A DNA stretch of 41,542 nt, from contig DAIDKV010000112.1 in NCBI GenBank assembly GCA_027449865.1, forward strand, positions 1-41,542, written 5' to 3'. A model generated the notes under the pieces. The model was not told the DNA's origin, did no database searches, and was given only the letters and a program-made list of their open reading frames with translations. Positions 20,579-27,770 of this stretch are shown piece after piece. Made by a program: the position numbers and the translations under genes. Every line of letters begins with the position of its first letter. Position 1 is the stretch's first letter. This DNA is from Planctomycetales bacterium (GTDB lineage: Bacteria; Planctomycetota; Planctomycetia; Isosphaerales; Isosphaeraceae).

Positions 20579-21334
20579 TTGGATTTCACCCCAACCCAGG
20601 GCCGATACCTGGCTTTCATATACAATTATACCAGGAAATACGGCCGTCCTCCCGCCGAATCCGAGATCGCGGCGGCGATGCTCGTCTCGGCCCCCTCGGT
20701 CAATCAGATGGTGAAAATGCTGGAAAAGAAAGGGCTGATCCTGCGACACCCGGGCCAGGCTCGATCACTCCAGCTTCTGATCCCAGCTGAGGAGATGGAA
20801 GCGTGGATCCGCCGCGGAAGGGCAACGACTTCGGCACCCTCGGCCGAACGACCGAGACGCGTTCCCGCCGCCCCGGCATCGCCTCCGATGAATTTATACA
20901 TTCTCTCAACTTTTTTGTTGAGTGGGCCGATCGGTCCTAGGTTCCAGAACAAGGTCATCCAGCGCGTGATTGAGATCCGCGGCGACCAGACACTTGAACA
21001 ACTGCATGAAGCCCTCTTCCAGGCGTACGATCGCCAGGACCAGAAGCCGTACGAATTCCAGCTCGGCAAGCGATCCTTTGATCCCGACGGACCCAACTAT
21101 CGAGGTCCTGCCCCACCCAGGGGACCGGAAGGAACCGGCGATGCCTCGACGACCATGCTGGACGACCTGAATCTGAAGCCCGGTCGTGTCTTTGGCTACT
21201 GGTTCGACTTCCACGACAACTGGTTTCATCGCATTCAAATCGAGCGGATCGAAAATGCGATCCCGACGGTCACCTATCCTCGCGTCATCAAGCGAGTGGG
21301 TAAAGCTCCACCGCAGCATGGTGACGAGTCCTGA
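20579..21334 (+). CDS. LexA-like winged-helix domain fused to a pRiA4b ORF-3-type domain
   Basis: This is a 251-residue protein with two parts. Residues 1-70 are a LexA/MarR-like winged helix (LAFIYNYTRKYGRPPAESEI, then SAPSVNQMVKMLEKKGLI). A Pro/Ala-rich linker (80-102) follows. Residues about 103-245 match the plasmid pRiA4b ORF-3 family, with LHEALFQAYDRQDQKPYEF and the conserved DFHDNWFHRIQIE. No LexA peptidase domain is present, so it is not a classical SOS repressor. The start is TTG at 20579, supported by AGGAGG 9 bases upstream; the nearby ATG at 20571 is out of frame. It diverges from the SNF2 operon over 141 bases and may regulate it. Confidence 0.82.
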   Translation: MDFTPTQGRYLAFIYNYTRKYGRPPAESEIAAAMLVSAPSVNQMVKMLEKKGLILRHPGQARSLQLLIPAEEMEAWIRRGRATTSAPSAERPRRVPAAPASPPMNLYILSTFLLSGPIGPRFQNKVIQRVIEIRGDQTLEQLHEALFQAYDRQDQKPYEFQLGKRSFDPDGPNYRGPAPPRGPEGTGDASTTMLDDLNLKPGRVFGYWFDFHDNWFHRIQIERIENAIPTVTYPRVIKRVGKAPPQHGDES

Positions 21335-21350
21335 GCACAGGATGAGCTCG

Positions 21351-21614
21351 ATGTCGAAATCGAAGAAGAAACGCAAGAAGACCGAGTCGAAGCCCAAATT
21401 GACCGCTGCGCAAAGGCGGGCGAAGCGCGAGCGAAAGCGGAACTTCATGACGATCTTCATCAACGGCAAACAGAAGCGGGTCCGTCGGCCTCAGACGATC
21501 GATGGTTTACCGGTTGAGGAGCACATCGTGAGGAACGCCGACCCAATCTGGCTCCACGAGAACGGACTCTGGGAGTACATCACGCCGGAGGACGGCACCG
21601 GGACGGATGGTTGA
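21351..21614 (+). CDS. Small basic conserved hypothetical protein
   Basis: This 87-residue protein has a strongly basic first third (Lys/Arg-rich, residues 1-32) and then a compact segment containing FINGKQKRVRRPQTIDGL and HIVRNADPIWLHENGLWEYI. The basic half suggests nucleic-acid binding. I recall similar short proteins from other planctomycetes but no named family. The start at 21351 has AGGA 8 bases upstream; an ATG three codons earlier (21342) is possible. It starts 16 bases after the HTH/pRiA4b gene ends, so it is probably co-transcribed. Confidence 0.65.
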   Translation: MSKSKKKRKKTESKPKLTAAQRRAKRERKRNFMTIFINGKQKRVRRPQTIDGLPVEEHIVRNADPIWLHENGLWEYITPEDGTGTDG

Positions 21615-21867
21615 TCCCCTCCCCTGCCGCGGAGCCGTCCTGGTCGGCCTGAGCGAAAAGGAAGCGCCAGATGGCTTCCAGATTTCGCTGCCTCTCCTGG
21701 CGATCGGTCCAGTTCCGGAATCCCAGGACGCATTCGAGGCCCTGGCGCTCAATCGCGACGAGGGCGTGCCTCTTCACCTCAACCTCGATCCGGTCGTCGA
21801 CCAGGTACTGCGCGAAGGCCAGCCCAATGATGACGTCATCTCGGACGAGCCTCTGAAAGGGCGATGA
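21607..21867 (+). CDS. Hypothetical protein, last gene of the HTH/pRiA4b unit
   Basis: This is an 86-residue open frame whose ATG overlaps the end of the preceding small gene by 8 bases, as in a coupled operon. Codons end mostly in G or C, and the translation (for example GFQISLPLLAIGPVPESQDA and LHLNLDPVVDQVL) looks like a folded acidic protein. No family is recognised. The opposite strand is also open here (21580-21930), but that frame gives a less protein-like sequence. Moderate doubt remains as to whether this gene is real. Confidence 0.45.
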   Translation: MVDPLPCRGAVLVGLSEKEAPDGFQISLPLLAIGPVPESQDAFEALALNRDEGVPLHLNLDPVVDQVLREGQPNDDVISDEPLKGR

Positions 21868-21893
21868 CCCCTCCGCGATCGCTGACCGACGTC

Positions 21894-22583
21894 TTACCCC
21901 CAGAAGATGATGGGGAGCCTGTGTCGACAACTCAACTCGGCCGCCTCGCGCATCTGGAGATACGCAGCCTTCACGGCCAGCAAGGGATCCTCGCGCGGGT
22001 AATCATAAGTTGAGGGAACCTGCAATCTCTTTTGCACGAGGTCCAGTTCCCGGAGCAGGCGCACGCTCGATCCGACCGGTCGCGTCGCGGGCCAGTGCCC
22101 GAAGATGGTGTGCGGCTCGACGTGCACCAGTTCCTCGAACTCGCACGGTAGATAATAGCCGTTGAAGCAATCGTGCCAGACGAGGTGGGGGCACGAGACC
22201 TGATGCAACTCCAGCAGCATCACCGGATGCTGATAATAGTCGTTGTCCGGTGGCCGGTTGAACTCGGGGAACTGCGCCTCACAATCGAGCCATTTGGCGA
22301 AGGCTCTCAGAGGCTCGATCCCGCGGGACTGCTCCGCGTAGACAACACCTCCCTCATCTTCCCATCGGATGCGGGCCCGGTGGACAGCTTCGACCGCCCT
22401 CCGAATCGCGGCGACCTGCCTCCTGGCCCGCCATCGCCCCAGCCATCCGACCGGGGCCGGCCCCGGCTCGATGCCGTCGGGTGTCGCGATCTTCGGCCGG
22501 ATGCCGGTGGCGACCTCGATCGGCGAGCGAAAATCCCCGGCCTTGAATCGCCACAACGGCATCACATAGATATCCAGCGCCAT
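21894..22583 (-). CDS. Hypothetical protein, immunity-like context
   Basis: This is a 229-residue soluble protein with no recognised family. It starts MALDIYVMPLWRFKAGDF, has a basic helical stretch (about residues 42-65, RWRARRQVAAIRRAVEAVHR), and then a His/Cys/Trp-rich middle (LLELHQVSCPHLVWHDCFNG). The ATG at 22583 has GGAAGAG at 6 bases. It is the last gene of a run of short minus-strand genes, several of which belong to SUKH-type or other immunity-associated families. A protective role is suggested only by that company. Confidence 0.7.
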   Translation of the reverse strand: MALDIYVMPLWRFKAGDFRSPIEVATGIRPKIATPDGIEPGPAPVGWLGRWRARRQVAAIRRAVEAVHRARIRWEDEGGVVYAEQSRGIEPLRAFAKWLDCEAQFPEFNRPPDNDYYQHPVMLLELHQVSCPHLVWHDCFNGYYLPCEFEELVHVEPHTIFGHWPATRPVGSSVRLLRELDLVQKRLQVPSTYDYPREDPLLAVKAAYLQMREAAELSCRHRLPIIFWG

Positions 22584-22684
22584 GGGAACTCTTCCCGCCA
22601 TCGGCAGGGTTCAACGGCTCGCCGCAGCCGCCACGACGGACGGCCTGAGCGCTCGGGGCCTCGCCGCATTCGCCCGTCACGGAT

Positions 22685-23038
22685 TCAGGCGAGGACCTCG
22701 ATGGTGAACCCGCCGGGGGCGAGGAAATAGAAGGTCCATGACCCATGCTGCCGGCTGAGAGGCGGTACGTCGAATCCGTCGTTCTTCAGTCGCTCGTGGA
22801 TCGCGTTCACCTGCTCCTCGCTCTGCTGAGCGAAGCCGATGTGAAAGGTCCGGGGATACCGGACCTCGTCCTCTCGGGCGAGTTTCAAGCTTGTCAACGT
22901 GAGGACCATTCCGCCCTCGTCCGTCAGGAAGGCGAGGTTCTGGTTTCCTCCCCCGCTTTTCATACCGAAGTACTTCGCGAGGAAAGCCTGTGTTTCGAGG
23001 ACGTCGGTCACTGTCAGGTTGAGGTGGTTCAATCGCAT
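22685..23038 (-). CDS. VOC-family protein (glyoxalase/bleomycin-resistance fold)
   Basis: This 117-residue single-module protein has the vicinal oxygen chelate fold. It starts MRLNHLNLTVTDVLETQAFL, has FHIGFAQQSEEQVNAIHERL in the middle, and ends FYFLAPGGFTIEVLA, where Glu is the usual last metal ligand. With His5 and the central His it could bind a metal. Members include lyases, dioxygenases and drug-binding proteins, and the substrate is not evident. The ATG at 23038 follows AAGGAG at 7 bases and overlaps the stop of the membrane-protein gene upstream by 10 bases, so translation is probably coupled. Confidence 0.88.
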   Translation of the reverse strand: MRLNHLNLTVTDVLETQAFLAKYFGMKSGGGNQNLAFLTDEGGMVLTLTSLKLAREDEVRYPRTFHIGFAQQSEEQVNAIHERLKNDGFDVPPLSRQHGSWTFYFLAPGGFTIEVLA

Positions 23039-23433
23039 CGGCGAGGCTCCTTCGATGAGAGCTTCCGGGCCCCGGTCTGGTCTGGCGGACCCTCTCGTTC
23101 GCCATCATGCCACCGAAACCCGAACGAAAACCAGCCCGCGGACGCCCCGACGCCGGCACCGATGAGACCGGCGACACCCCCGTAGTCATCGGCTCCCGGG
23201 CCAATCATGCAGCCGACGAGCCCGAAGAGGACCGCGAAGACGGTCGCCGGGCCGACCGTCCCCATCACGACCCCACGCCCCAGGATGGCCCCCAGCACCG
23301 CACCCGCCGACGCCCCAAGAGAAATCTCGGTGTGGTGGGTCAGGGCAACGCCGCCCATAAGCCCGCCGACCACCAGCGCGCCGAGGATGCCGGCCACCGC
23401 CCGGCTTCGTGAAGTCCCCCGGAGTCGAGACAT
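23029..23433 (-). CDS. Small glycine-rich membrane protein
   Basis: This is a 134-residue protein with three or four hydrophobic, Gly/Ala-rich segments (about residues 12-32, 40-62, 64-84 and 88-106) and a charged C-terminal tail. No family is recognised with confidence; the composition resembles small glycine-zipper-like proteins. The ATG at 23433 has GGAG 6 bases upstream. The end overlaps the start of the VOC gene by 10 bases. Confidence 0.65.
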   Translation of the reverse strand: MSRLRGTSRSRAVAGILGALVVGGLMGGVALTHHTEISLGASAGAVLGAILGRGVVMGTVGPATVFAVLFGLVGCMIGPGADDYGGVAGLIGAGVGASAGWFSFGFRWHDGEREGPPDQTGARKLSSKEPRRCD

Positions 23434-23548
23434 CGGCCACTCCGCCGACTTCGGCAACAGAACCGCCTCGGATGATGCCGCGCCTGGACCGCCGGGGCCA
23501 ACGGGACTGATCGCCGGACCATCAACCTCGGCGCGGTTCAGGCAGCCG

Positions 23549-23893
23549 CTACAGGACGCTCCCTGATATCGACATACAGGTGCCGATCCAGATGGAGAAC
23601 GAGAGCGGCAGGAGTGCCGCCGTCAGAGACCAGGCCAGCCATCGCGACCGCCTTTCCGAGAAGACCCAGGCCACCGCCACGCAGGCGATGATCGAGAAGA
23701 TGAGATGCGCCACGAAGAGCCCGTTGACCACCGACGGCACCCATCCTGGCGTTTCGATCGACCGATCGGATAGGCGATTGTAGCGGGCCCCGATCACCAT
23801 CAGGGTGGTCGGGCATGCCGAAACCAGCGTCGCCCAGAGGATGAGGGGAAGTCGACCCTTCACGGACGCGGGCCTCCTGTCGATCATCGCCAC
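23549..23893 (-). CDS. Small membrane protein
   Basis: This 114-residue protein has three predicted membrane helices (about residues 16-37, 56-76 and 84-109). The loop between helices 1 and 2 contains DRSIETPGWVPSVVNG, encoded by DNA that recurs in damaged form at 24577-24643. No family is recognised. Start choice is between GTG at 23893 and ATG at 23887, and neither has a strong ribosome site. Confidence 0.6.
   Translation of the reverse strand: MAMIDRRPASVKGRLPLILWATLVSACPTTLMVIGARYNRLSDRSIETPGWVPSVVNGLFVAHLIFSIIACVAVAWVFSERRSRWLAWSLTAALLPLSFSIWIGTCMSISGSVL
23711..23776. repeat. 66-bp repeat, copy 1 (inside the small membrane-protein gene)
   Basis: This segment, coding for part of the loop and second helix of the membrane protein, is about 80% identical to 24577-24643 in the same orientation. 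Similarity stops sharply on both sides. The other copy is frameshifted and fused to a truncated HNH gene, so this one is probably the functional form. Confidence 0.65.
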
Positions 23894-23947
23894 GGATCAC
23901 CGGCCCGGGGAGCTTTGCCTGGTCCCGGTTTTCCTGCCAGGGAGAGG

Positions 23948-24451
23948 TCAGGCGGAGGTTTCGGGGCCGAGCGATCCGAGCAGGAACTCGCCGAGATCCT
24001 CGGAGACGCGCTCGAACTCCGTGCTGTCTTCGCTGTCCCTATCGTGACGGAACAGGACAATCGGATACTCGCCCCGCGCGTCGGGATGTCGAGTATCAAA
24101 GCAGTACTCGTCCCCGTCGTCGGTTCCCTGGACGGCCACCAGGAACGGCGGAAGCGGCGAGGTCGGCCCCCGGTTGACGGAGACGATGTCGGCTCCAAGA
24201 TGGTCGGCCCTGTCGCCCTGAACCCAGTAGATCCCATACTCGGCGTCGGCTGGCTGAACGGTGGTCACCAGTTTCCGGTAGCCAGGAGGCAGAGCGACTC
24301 CCAGCGCCACCTCCGCTTCCGAGACGTGGCGATCCGTCACCCCCGCTGGAGACGGCTCACCAGTCTCCTCGTCGACGCCATGAAGCCGGCGATTGAAGGA
24401 CCGTACGGCGGGGTCAAGCAAACGAGAGAGGTACTGATCCATCGGATCCAT
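23948..24451 (-). CDS. SMI1/KNR4 (SUKH) family protein
   Basis: This 167-residue protein carries the SUKH fold. It has the typical entry VSEAEVALGVALPPGYRKLV (about residues 43-62), an aromatic IYWVQGDRA segment, and the YCFDT / IVLFRHD strands that end the fold. SUKH proteins commonly act as immunity proteins that bind and neutralise nuclease or deaminase toxins of contact-dependent or polymorphic systems. No toxin is adjacent. The ATG at 24451 follows AGAGGA at 7 bases. Confidence 0.82.
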   Translation of the reverse strand: MDPMDQYLSRLLDPAVRSFNRRLHGVDEETGEPSPAGVTDRHVSEAEVALGVALPPGYRKLVTTVQPADAEYGIYWVQGDRADHLGADIVSVNRGPTSPLPPFLVAVQGTDDGDEYCFDTRHPDARGEYPIVLFRHDRDSEDSTEFERVSEDLGEFLLGSLGPETSA

Positions 24452-24546
24452 GCCATGTCCTCTACTATGATCGAGCCGGGCCCGACCGACCGTTCTCTAA
24501 CAACCAGGGCCGAACAGGGTCTCACGAACTGGGTGTCCATTTCGCT

Positions 24547-24744
24547 TCAAAAGCATAGGGACACTTTTTTCCTCTCCGCGAAGAGCTCGTTGACCACCAG
24601 GGGCACCCCGCCCCGGTGTTTCGATTGACCGATCGAATAGGCGGAGGCCGTCTCCTGGCCGGCCTGCGAGAGTCCGCAGTACTCGCATCGATGGCCGGCC
24701 CGCAGCACGACCTGCTCGCGCAAAGGGGCCGGGATGTCGCTCAT
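24547..24744 (-). pseudogene. Truncated HNH endonuclease gene
   Basis: The first 31 codons read MSDIPAPLREQVVLRAGHRC followed by EYCGLSQAGQE, the classic start of a small HNH nuclease, including the first CxxC zinc pair. After position 24652 the sequence no longer matches: the HIDHVxPxxxGG catalytic core is missing, and the DNA becomes a degraded copy of part of the membrane-protein gene at 23.7 kb, running to a stop at 24547. The ATG overlaps the stop of the preceding small gene (ATGA), as in intact pairs. The nuclease is certainly inactive. This looks like a deletion or recombination scar. Confidence 0.8.
24577..24643. repeat. 66-bp repeat, copy 2 (damaged, beside the HNH truncation)
   Basis: This copy begins CGCGAAGAGCTCGTTGACCA and ends ATAGGCG. 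Read on the minus strand, its first half matches the loop of the membrane protein (DRSIETPG) and its second half (VVNELFAE) matches in another frame, so at least one frameshift has occurred. The breakpoint with HNH sequence lies within about 10 bases of its end. Confidence 0.65.
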
Positions 24745-24950
24745 GTCCCCGCCCGCTCGGCCCGCAGCCGCAGGAGGGTCAGAAGGTCGGCCAGATCGGC
24801 CAGTCCCTCGGCCTCGGCCCGCTCGTCGGCGGTCAGAGGATGACCGGAATCCTGACGGTCCAGGAGGCTCTGAAGTCGGGAGGCGACGGCCGTCGGGAGT
24901 CGGAACCGGGCCAGGTCCGCCGGCAGATCGACATCGATGGTCAGGGACAT
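24741..24950 (-). CDS. Small partner protein of the HNH endonuclease (antitoxin-like)
   Basis: This 69-residue protein starts MSLTIDVDLPADLARFRLP and continues with helical text (VASRLQSLLDRQD, LTADERAEAEGLADLADLL). The pattern of a short strand followed by helices and its position just before an HNH gene with an ATGA overlap match a pair I have often seen in planctomycetes and cyanobacteria. It could be an antitoxin or accessory protein. The ribosome site AAAGGAGGTG is nearly perfect, 6 bases from the ATG. Its partner is truncated, so the protein may now be an orphan. Confidence 0.7.
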   Translation of the reverse strand: MSLTIDVDLPADLARFRLPTAVASRLQSLLDRQDSGHPLTADERAEAEGLADLADLLTLLRLRAERAGT

Positions 24951-25137
24951 GCGGCACCTCCTTTCGAGAACGGATACTCTCTAGCTTACCTGACCCGCCT
25001 CGCGCCCGCAGCGCCGACCGAGCCGGACCGCGGCGGGCGGTGGTCGACGCCACACCATCGGCTCGCCTCCGCCGGCCATTGCCATCGATCAGCGCCCCGC
25101 CGCAGGCCGTTCCGCCGGATTCTCTCGTTTGTCCGGA

Positions 25138-25581
25138 TCATGCCTCCTCATCCGCGGCGTCATACAACAGCTTTTCCGACTTCCAGACATCGAGCGGACT
25201 GTCACCGAGCACTTCAAAATCCGTGCCCCATTCGGCGTCCCACTGGATCACCTTGCCGGGCAGATCTCGCTTGATGCCCCATTGCGGTACACAACCATTG
25301 TCTCCAAAAAAGAGACATTGCGAAACCAGTTCCTGAGGGAACAGGTCATTGCTCCGGAAGAACCGATTCATCTCGACCAGCCCCTCCGGGCCGAAGAGGG
25401 GCCAGAAGAAGCCCGCATCCGTGGAACCGAGTAAGCCGTCGAAAGCGAGGTACAACTCGCGAAGCACGGGGGGCAAGGGCTCGCCGAGGAGTATCTCGGC
25501 CCTGTAAAGGTCGGCCTTCGTGCAGGGGGCGCCGAGATGATGGCCGACGAACATCGCCCGGACCTCGTCTGCCTGTCCCAC
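25138..25581 (-). CDS. SMI1/KNR4 (SUKH) family protein
   Basis: This 147-residue SUKH-fold protein has KADLYRAEILLGEPLPPVLR (about residues 22-41), LYLAFDGLLGSTDAGFFWPL, and the closing strands CLFFGDNGCVPQWGIK and KVIQWDAEWGTDFEVLGDS. It differs strongly from the SUKH protein at 23.9 kb, so the two are not a recent duplication and probably bind different partners. The start is GTG at 25581 with GGGG about 8 bases upstream. It starts 18 bases before the end of the DUF6572 gene upstream, suggesting co-transcription. Confidence 0.82.
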   Translation of the reverse strand: MGQADEVRAMFVGHHLGAPCTKADLYRAEILLGEPLPPVLRELYLAFDGLLGSTDAGFFWPLFGPEGLVEMNRFFRSNDLFPQELVSQCLFFGDNGCVPQWGIKRDLPGKVIQWDAEWGTDFEVLGDSPLDVWKSEKLLYDAADEEA

Positions 25582-25599
25582 AGCTCGTCCCCTCGCCTG

Positions 25600-25947
25600 C
25601 TATCGACCGAAATCAAGTGGCCGGCCCGGCCACCAGCGCCAGGTGAGTGACCATCCGGCCTTCTCGAACGTTTCGCTGGCGAGGCGCAGGAATCGCTCGC
25701 CGTCCTCACCAGGCGGATACTTGCAGACAACGTCAACACGGATCGGTCGACCTTCCGCTTCCGGGTACTTCTCCCGTAGTTCACCCGTCTCGATGAATCC
25801 GATGTAGCGGTTGATCTTCTCCTGCAAGATCAGCAAATGCTCGTTACGGTCATCCCAGTCCAGGTGATCGCTGATGGTGAGCACCACCTCGCCGGTCGTC
25901 CGGTCGGTACCGATCGCGTCGATGAGGTTCGGGTTGTCGACCGCCAA
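25600..25947 (-). CDS. DUF6572-family protein
   Basis: This 115-residue protein has the strongly conserved opening VDNPNLIDAIGTDRTTGE, then VVLTISDHLDWDDRNEHLLI and LQEKINRYIGFIETGEL, which I recognise as DUF6572. Function is unknown; members often sit in immunity-type gene arrays. I chose the TTG at 25947, which gives MAVDNPNL and has GGAGG 9 bases upstream. A longer frame from 26019 would add 24 codons of unlikely sequence and lacks a ribosome site. Confidence 0.75.
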   Translation of the reverse strand: MAVDNPNLIDAIGTDRTTGEVVLTISDHLDWDDRNEHLLILQEKINRYIGFIETGELREKYPEAEGRPIRVDVVCKYPPGEDGERFLRLASETFEKAGWSLTWRWWPGRPLDFGR

Positions 25948-26018
25948 CGCAGAAGACCTCCGCCACCGGACGACCAGGGGCAGCCGACGGCCGAAGGCCA
26001 ATCCGCGGCCATGCGGCA

Positions 26019-26360
26019 TTAGCCCCGGTCACTCATGCCCAGTTCCACGACCTCCCGTGCCCAGAACGTGGGGCAACCGCCGTGCGCCTCGAAGCTGGCG
26101 ACTCGGACCCGAAGACCATCAATCTGCCGCTTTGAGACGTCGAGAATACAGAGGCCGGAAGAGTTGGGAAAGATCTCCGTGATCTCGAGGTTTCGGGGGC
26201 CGAGAAACCGGAGGCATCGACGGAGAGGACCCTTCTGAAGGGTCAGATCGAGGGTGGAATCGGCCCACGAGTCGAGGTCGCGGCGGTAGCAGAGGCCGAC
26301 GATCTCGTATTCCCAGGGGCGTTCGATGATCGGATGGTCGGGGTCGCCGTCATAGGGCAT
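26019..26360 (-). CDS. Conserved hypothetical protein of the immunity-like array
   Basis: This 113-residue soluble protein begins MPYDGDPDHPIIERPWEYEI and contains LDLTLQKGPLRRCLRFLGPR and LDVSKRQIDGLRVRVASFEA, the latter ending near a TFWAREV motif. The beta-rich pattern suggests a small barrel or sandwich. I have the impression of similar proteins in other planctomycete genomes but cannot name a family. Upstream is GGCGGAGGTC, identical in its first ten bases to the leader of the DUF6572 gene. Location suggests co-transcription. Confidence 0.65.
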   Translation of the reverse strand: MPYDGDPDHPIIERPWEYEIVGLCYRRDLDSWADSTLDLTLQKGPLRRCLRFLGPRNLEITEIFPNSSGLCILDVSKRQIDGLRVRVASFEAHGGCPTFWAREVVELGMSDRG

Positions 26361-26396
26361 GAGAAGGGACCTCCGCCGGCCAACAAGCGATCAGGA

Positions 26397-26804
26397 TCAA
26401 CGGACCGGCCCGCCGGCCGGATCGTCGATCTGACCATCAGACGCCGGAGCGGGCCGGGGCCGCTGGAGCGCCGGGGTCGGCGGGGCCTGGCTGACATCGA
26501 CCGTGGCCACCATGAACCTCGCCTCCTCGTCGCCGAACAGGAAACGCATCCGCCCCTCAAGGTCCTTGAGAGCCTCCTCCGAGCCGAGCGTCCCGGTCAA
26601 GTAAACCTGTGCCGCGGAGGAATAGTCGGCCGCGACGCCAGCAAACCGAGGCTCGGCGAGTACGGGACGGATACTCATGAGCTTCTGGTTGGTGAGGCTC
26701 TGATAAAGTTGTAACTGGCCGAAGATGGCCCCACCAACGAAGCCGATGAAGCCAACGACAGCGAGCGCCGCGCAGATCCCCAGGCAAACGAGCAGGCGCT
26801 TCAT
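26397..26804 (-). CDS. Hypothetical single-pass membrane or secreted protein
   Basis: This 135-residue protein has an N-terminal hydrophobic segment (about residues 4-29, ending FVGGAIFGQL) that anchors or exports it. A soluble part of about 80 residues follows, then a Pro/Ala-rich C-terminal tail. No recognisable family. The ATG at 26804 lies after a purine-rich AGGGTGGTGG stretch. Confidence 0.55.
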   Translation of the reverse strand: MKRLLVCLGICAALAVVGFIGFVGGAIFGQLQLYQSLTNQKLMSIRPVLAEPRFAGVAADYSSAAQVYLTGTLGSEEALKDLEGRMRFLFGDEEARFMVATVDVSQAPPTPALQRPRPAPASDGQIDDPAGGPVR

Positions 26805-26982
26805 TCACCACCACCCTGGGAATGCTTCGTTCCGCACCTGCTTCGGCCGTGATAGGAGGAGAGGTTGGCGAGCGGGACCGGTGCTGCGGAGCCGTTCCGA
26901 ATCGACGCAGCGTGAAGCATTCCCCAACCGGGAGGCCCGGCGGCGCGTCGGCCAGGGTTCGCCGACTTTCCATCCATACTCG

Positions 26983-27306
26983 TTAGACGCTCTCCTCGCG
27001 ATGCTCGTTGTAGAGCTTCCCTAACCGATCAGACGTCGCACTCTCCATCTCGGCCTCGAACGCCGCGCGCATCCTGACGATCGATTCTTCCGGGCCATGC
27101 CCGTACTCGGCCTGGTGAGCATAGGCGATGTGGTGCATCATATCCGCGAGCACGATGCCCCACGCCGCACGCTCATCGATCCCTCGCTCCTCCCAGAACC
27201 CGATGTTCAGCACGATATGTTGCTGATGATTGGCGAGCCAGACGCGGATCATCTCCACGGAGGGTGATGCGAGCGCCTCGGGAGGTAGTGGAAGCTCGTT
27301 CGCCAT
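26983..27306 (-). CDS. DUF5076-family protein
   Basis: This is a 107-residue protein that starts MANELPLPPEALASPSVEMI, with IRVWLANHQQHIVLNIGFWE and AAWGIVLADMMHHIAYAHQ, the pattern of the DUF5076 family. It is predicted to be a mixed alpha/beta soluble protein of unknown role. The ATG at 27306 has GGGGG about 6 bases upstream; the upstream frame extension is not conserved-looking. Confidence 0.78.
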   Translation of the reverse strand: MANELPLPPEALASPSVEMIRVWLANHQQHIVLNIGFWEERGIDERAAWGIVLADMMHHIAYAHQAEYGHGPEESIVRMRAAFEAEMESATSDRLGKLYNEHREESV

Positions 27307-27377
27307 GGTTACCCCCGTATCGGTAAAACGCCCCAGATCAGCGGGCCGCCGACAAGCGGGTCCGCCGAATCGCCTGG

Positions 27378-27770
27378 TCAGAAGTCTCCGTTCGCTTGCG
27401 TGAGTTCTTCCCAACTCAGAGCCGGGCCATCCAGCAACAACCGGACCCTGTTCAAGACGTTGCGGCCAATGATCCCGATCTCGGAATCAACCGGTAGAAA
27501 TCGACCGCGGAACGTCTTGTTGAGAAAGACGAGGACGGCGTGGACAGACTCCGCCTCCTTGACCGAGCCGTCGAAGGCCTCAAGCCCATACCTGTCGCCC
27601 GTGCCCGCGAGCCCAAGCGAGGCAATGGCGGATTTCGGCAACAAGGTGGCATCCGCCCCCGAGTCGATGAGCATGGGGATATCCGTGATGCACGCCGCGG
27701 TATCCGGATGCTGCAGGCTGACTCTGGCGATCGGCGCCGCGGGGGCGAAGCGTTCATCGTAGGCCGGCAT
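27378..27770 (-). CDS. Retropepsin-like aspartic protease domain protein
   Basis: This is a 130-residue protein with the aspartyl-protease signature LIDSGADATLLPKSAIASL (about residues 34-52). A flap-like region follows, and near the end is IGIIGRNVLNRVRLLLDG, the second hydrophobic-Gly motif of retropepsins. Such single-domain proteins act as homodimers, each chain giving one catalytic Asp. Bacterial members are mostly uncharacterised. The ATG at 27770 overlaps the stop of the upstream gene by 17 bases, so the pair is translationally coupled. The substrate may be the partner protein or a nearby product, but that is a guess. Confidence 0.82.
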   Translation of the reverse strand: MPAYDERFAPAAPIARVSLQHPDTAACITDIPMLIDSGADATLLPKSAIASLGLAGTGDRYGLEAFDGSVKEAESVHAVLVFLNKTFRGRFLPVDSEIGIIGRNVLNRVRLLLDGPALSWEELTQANGDF

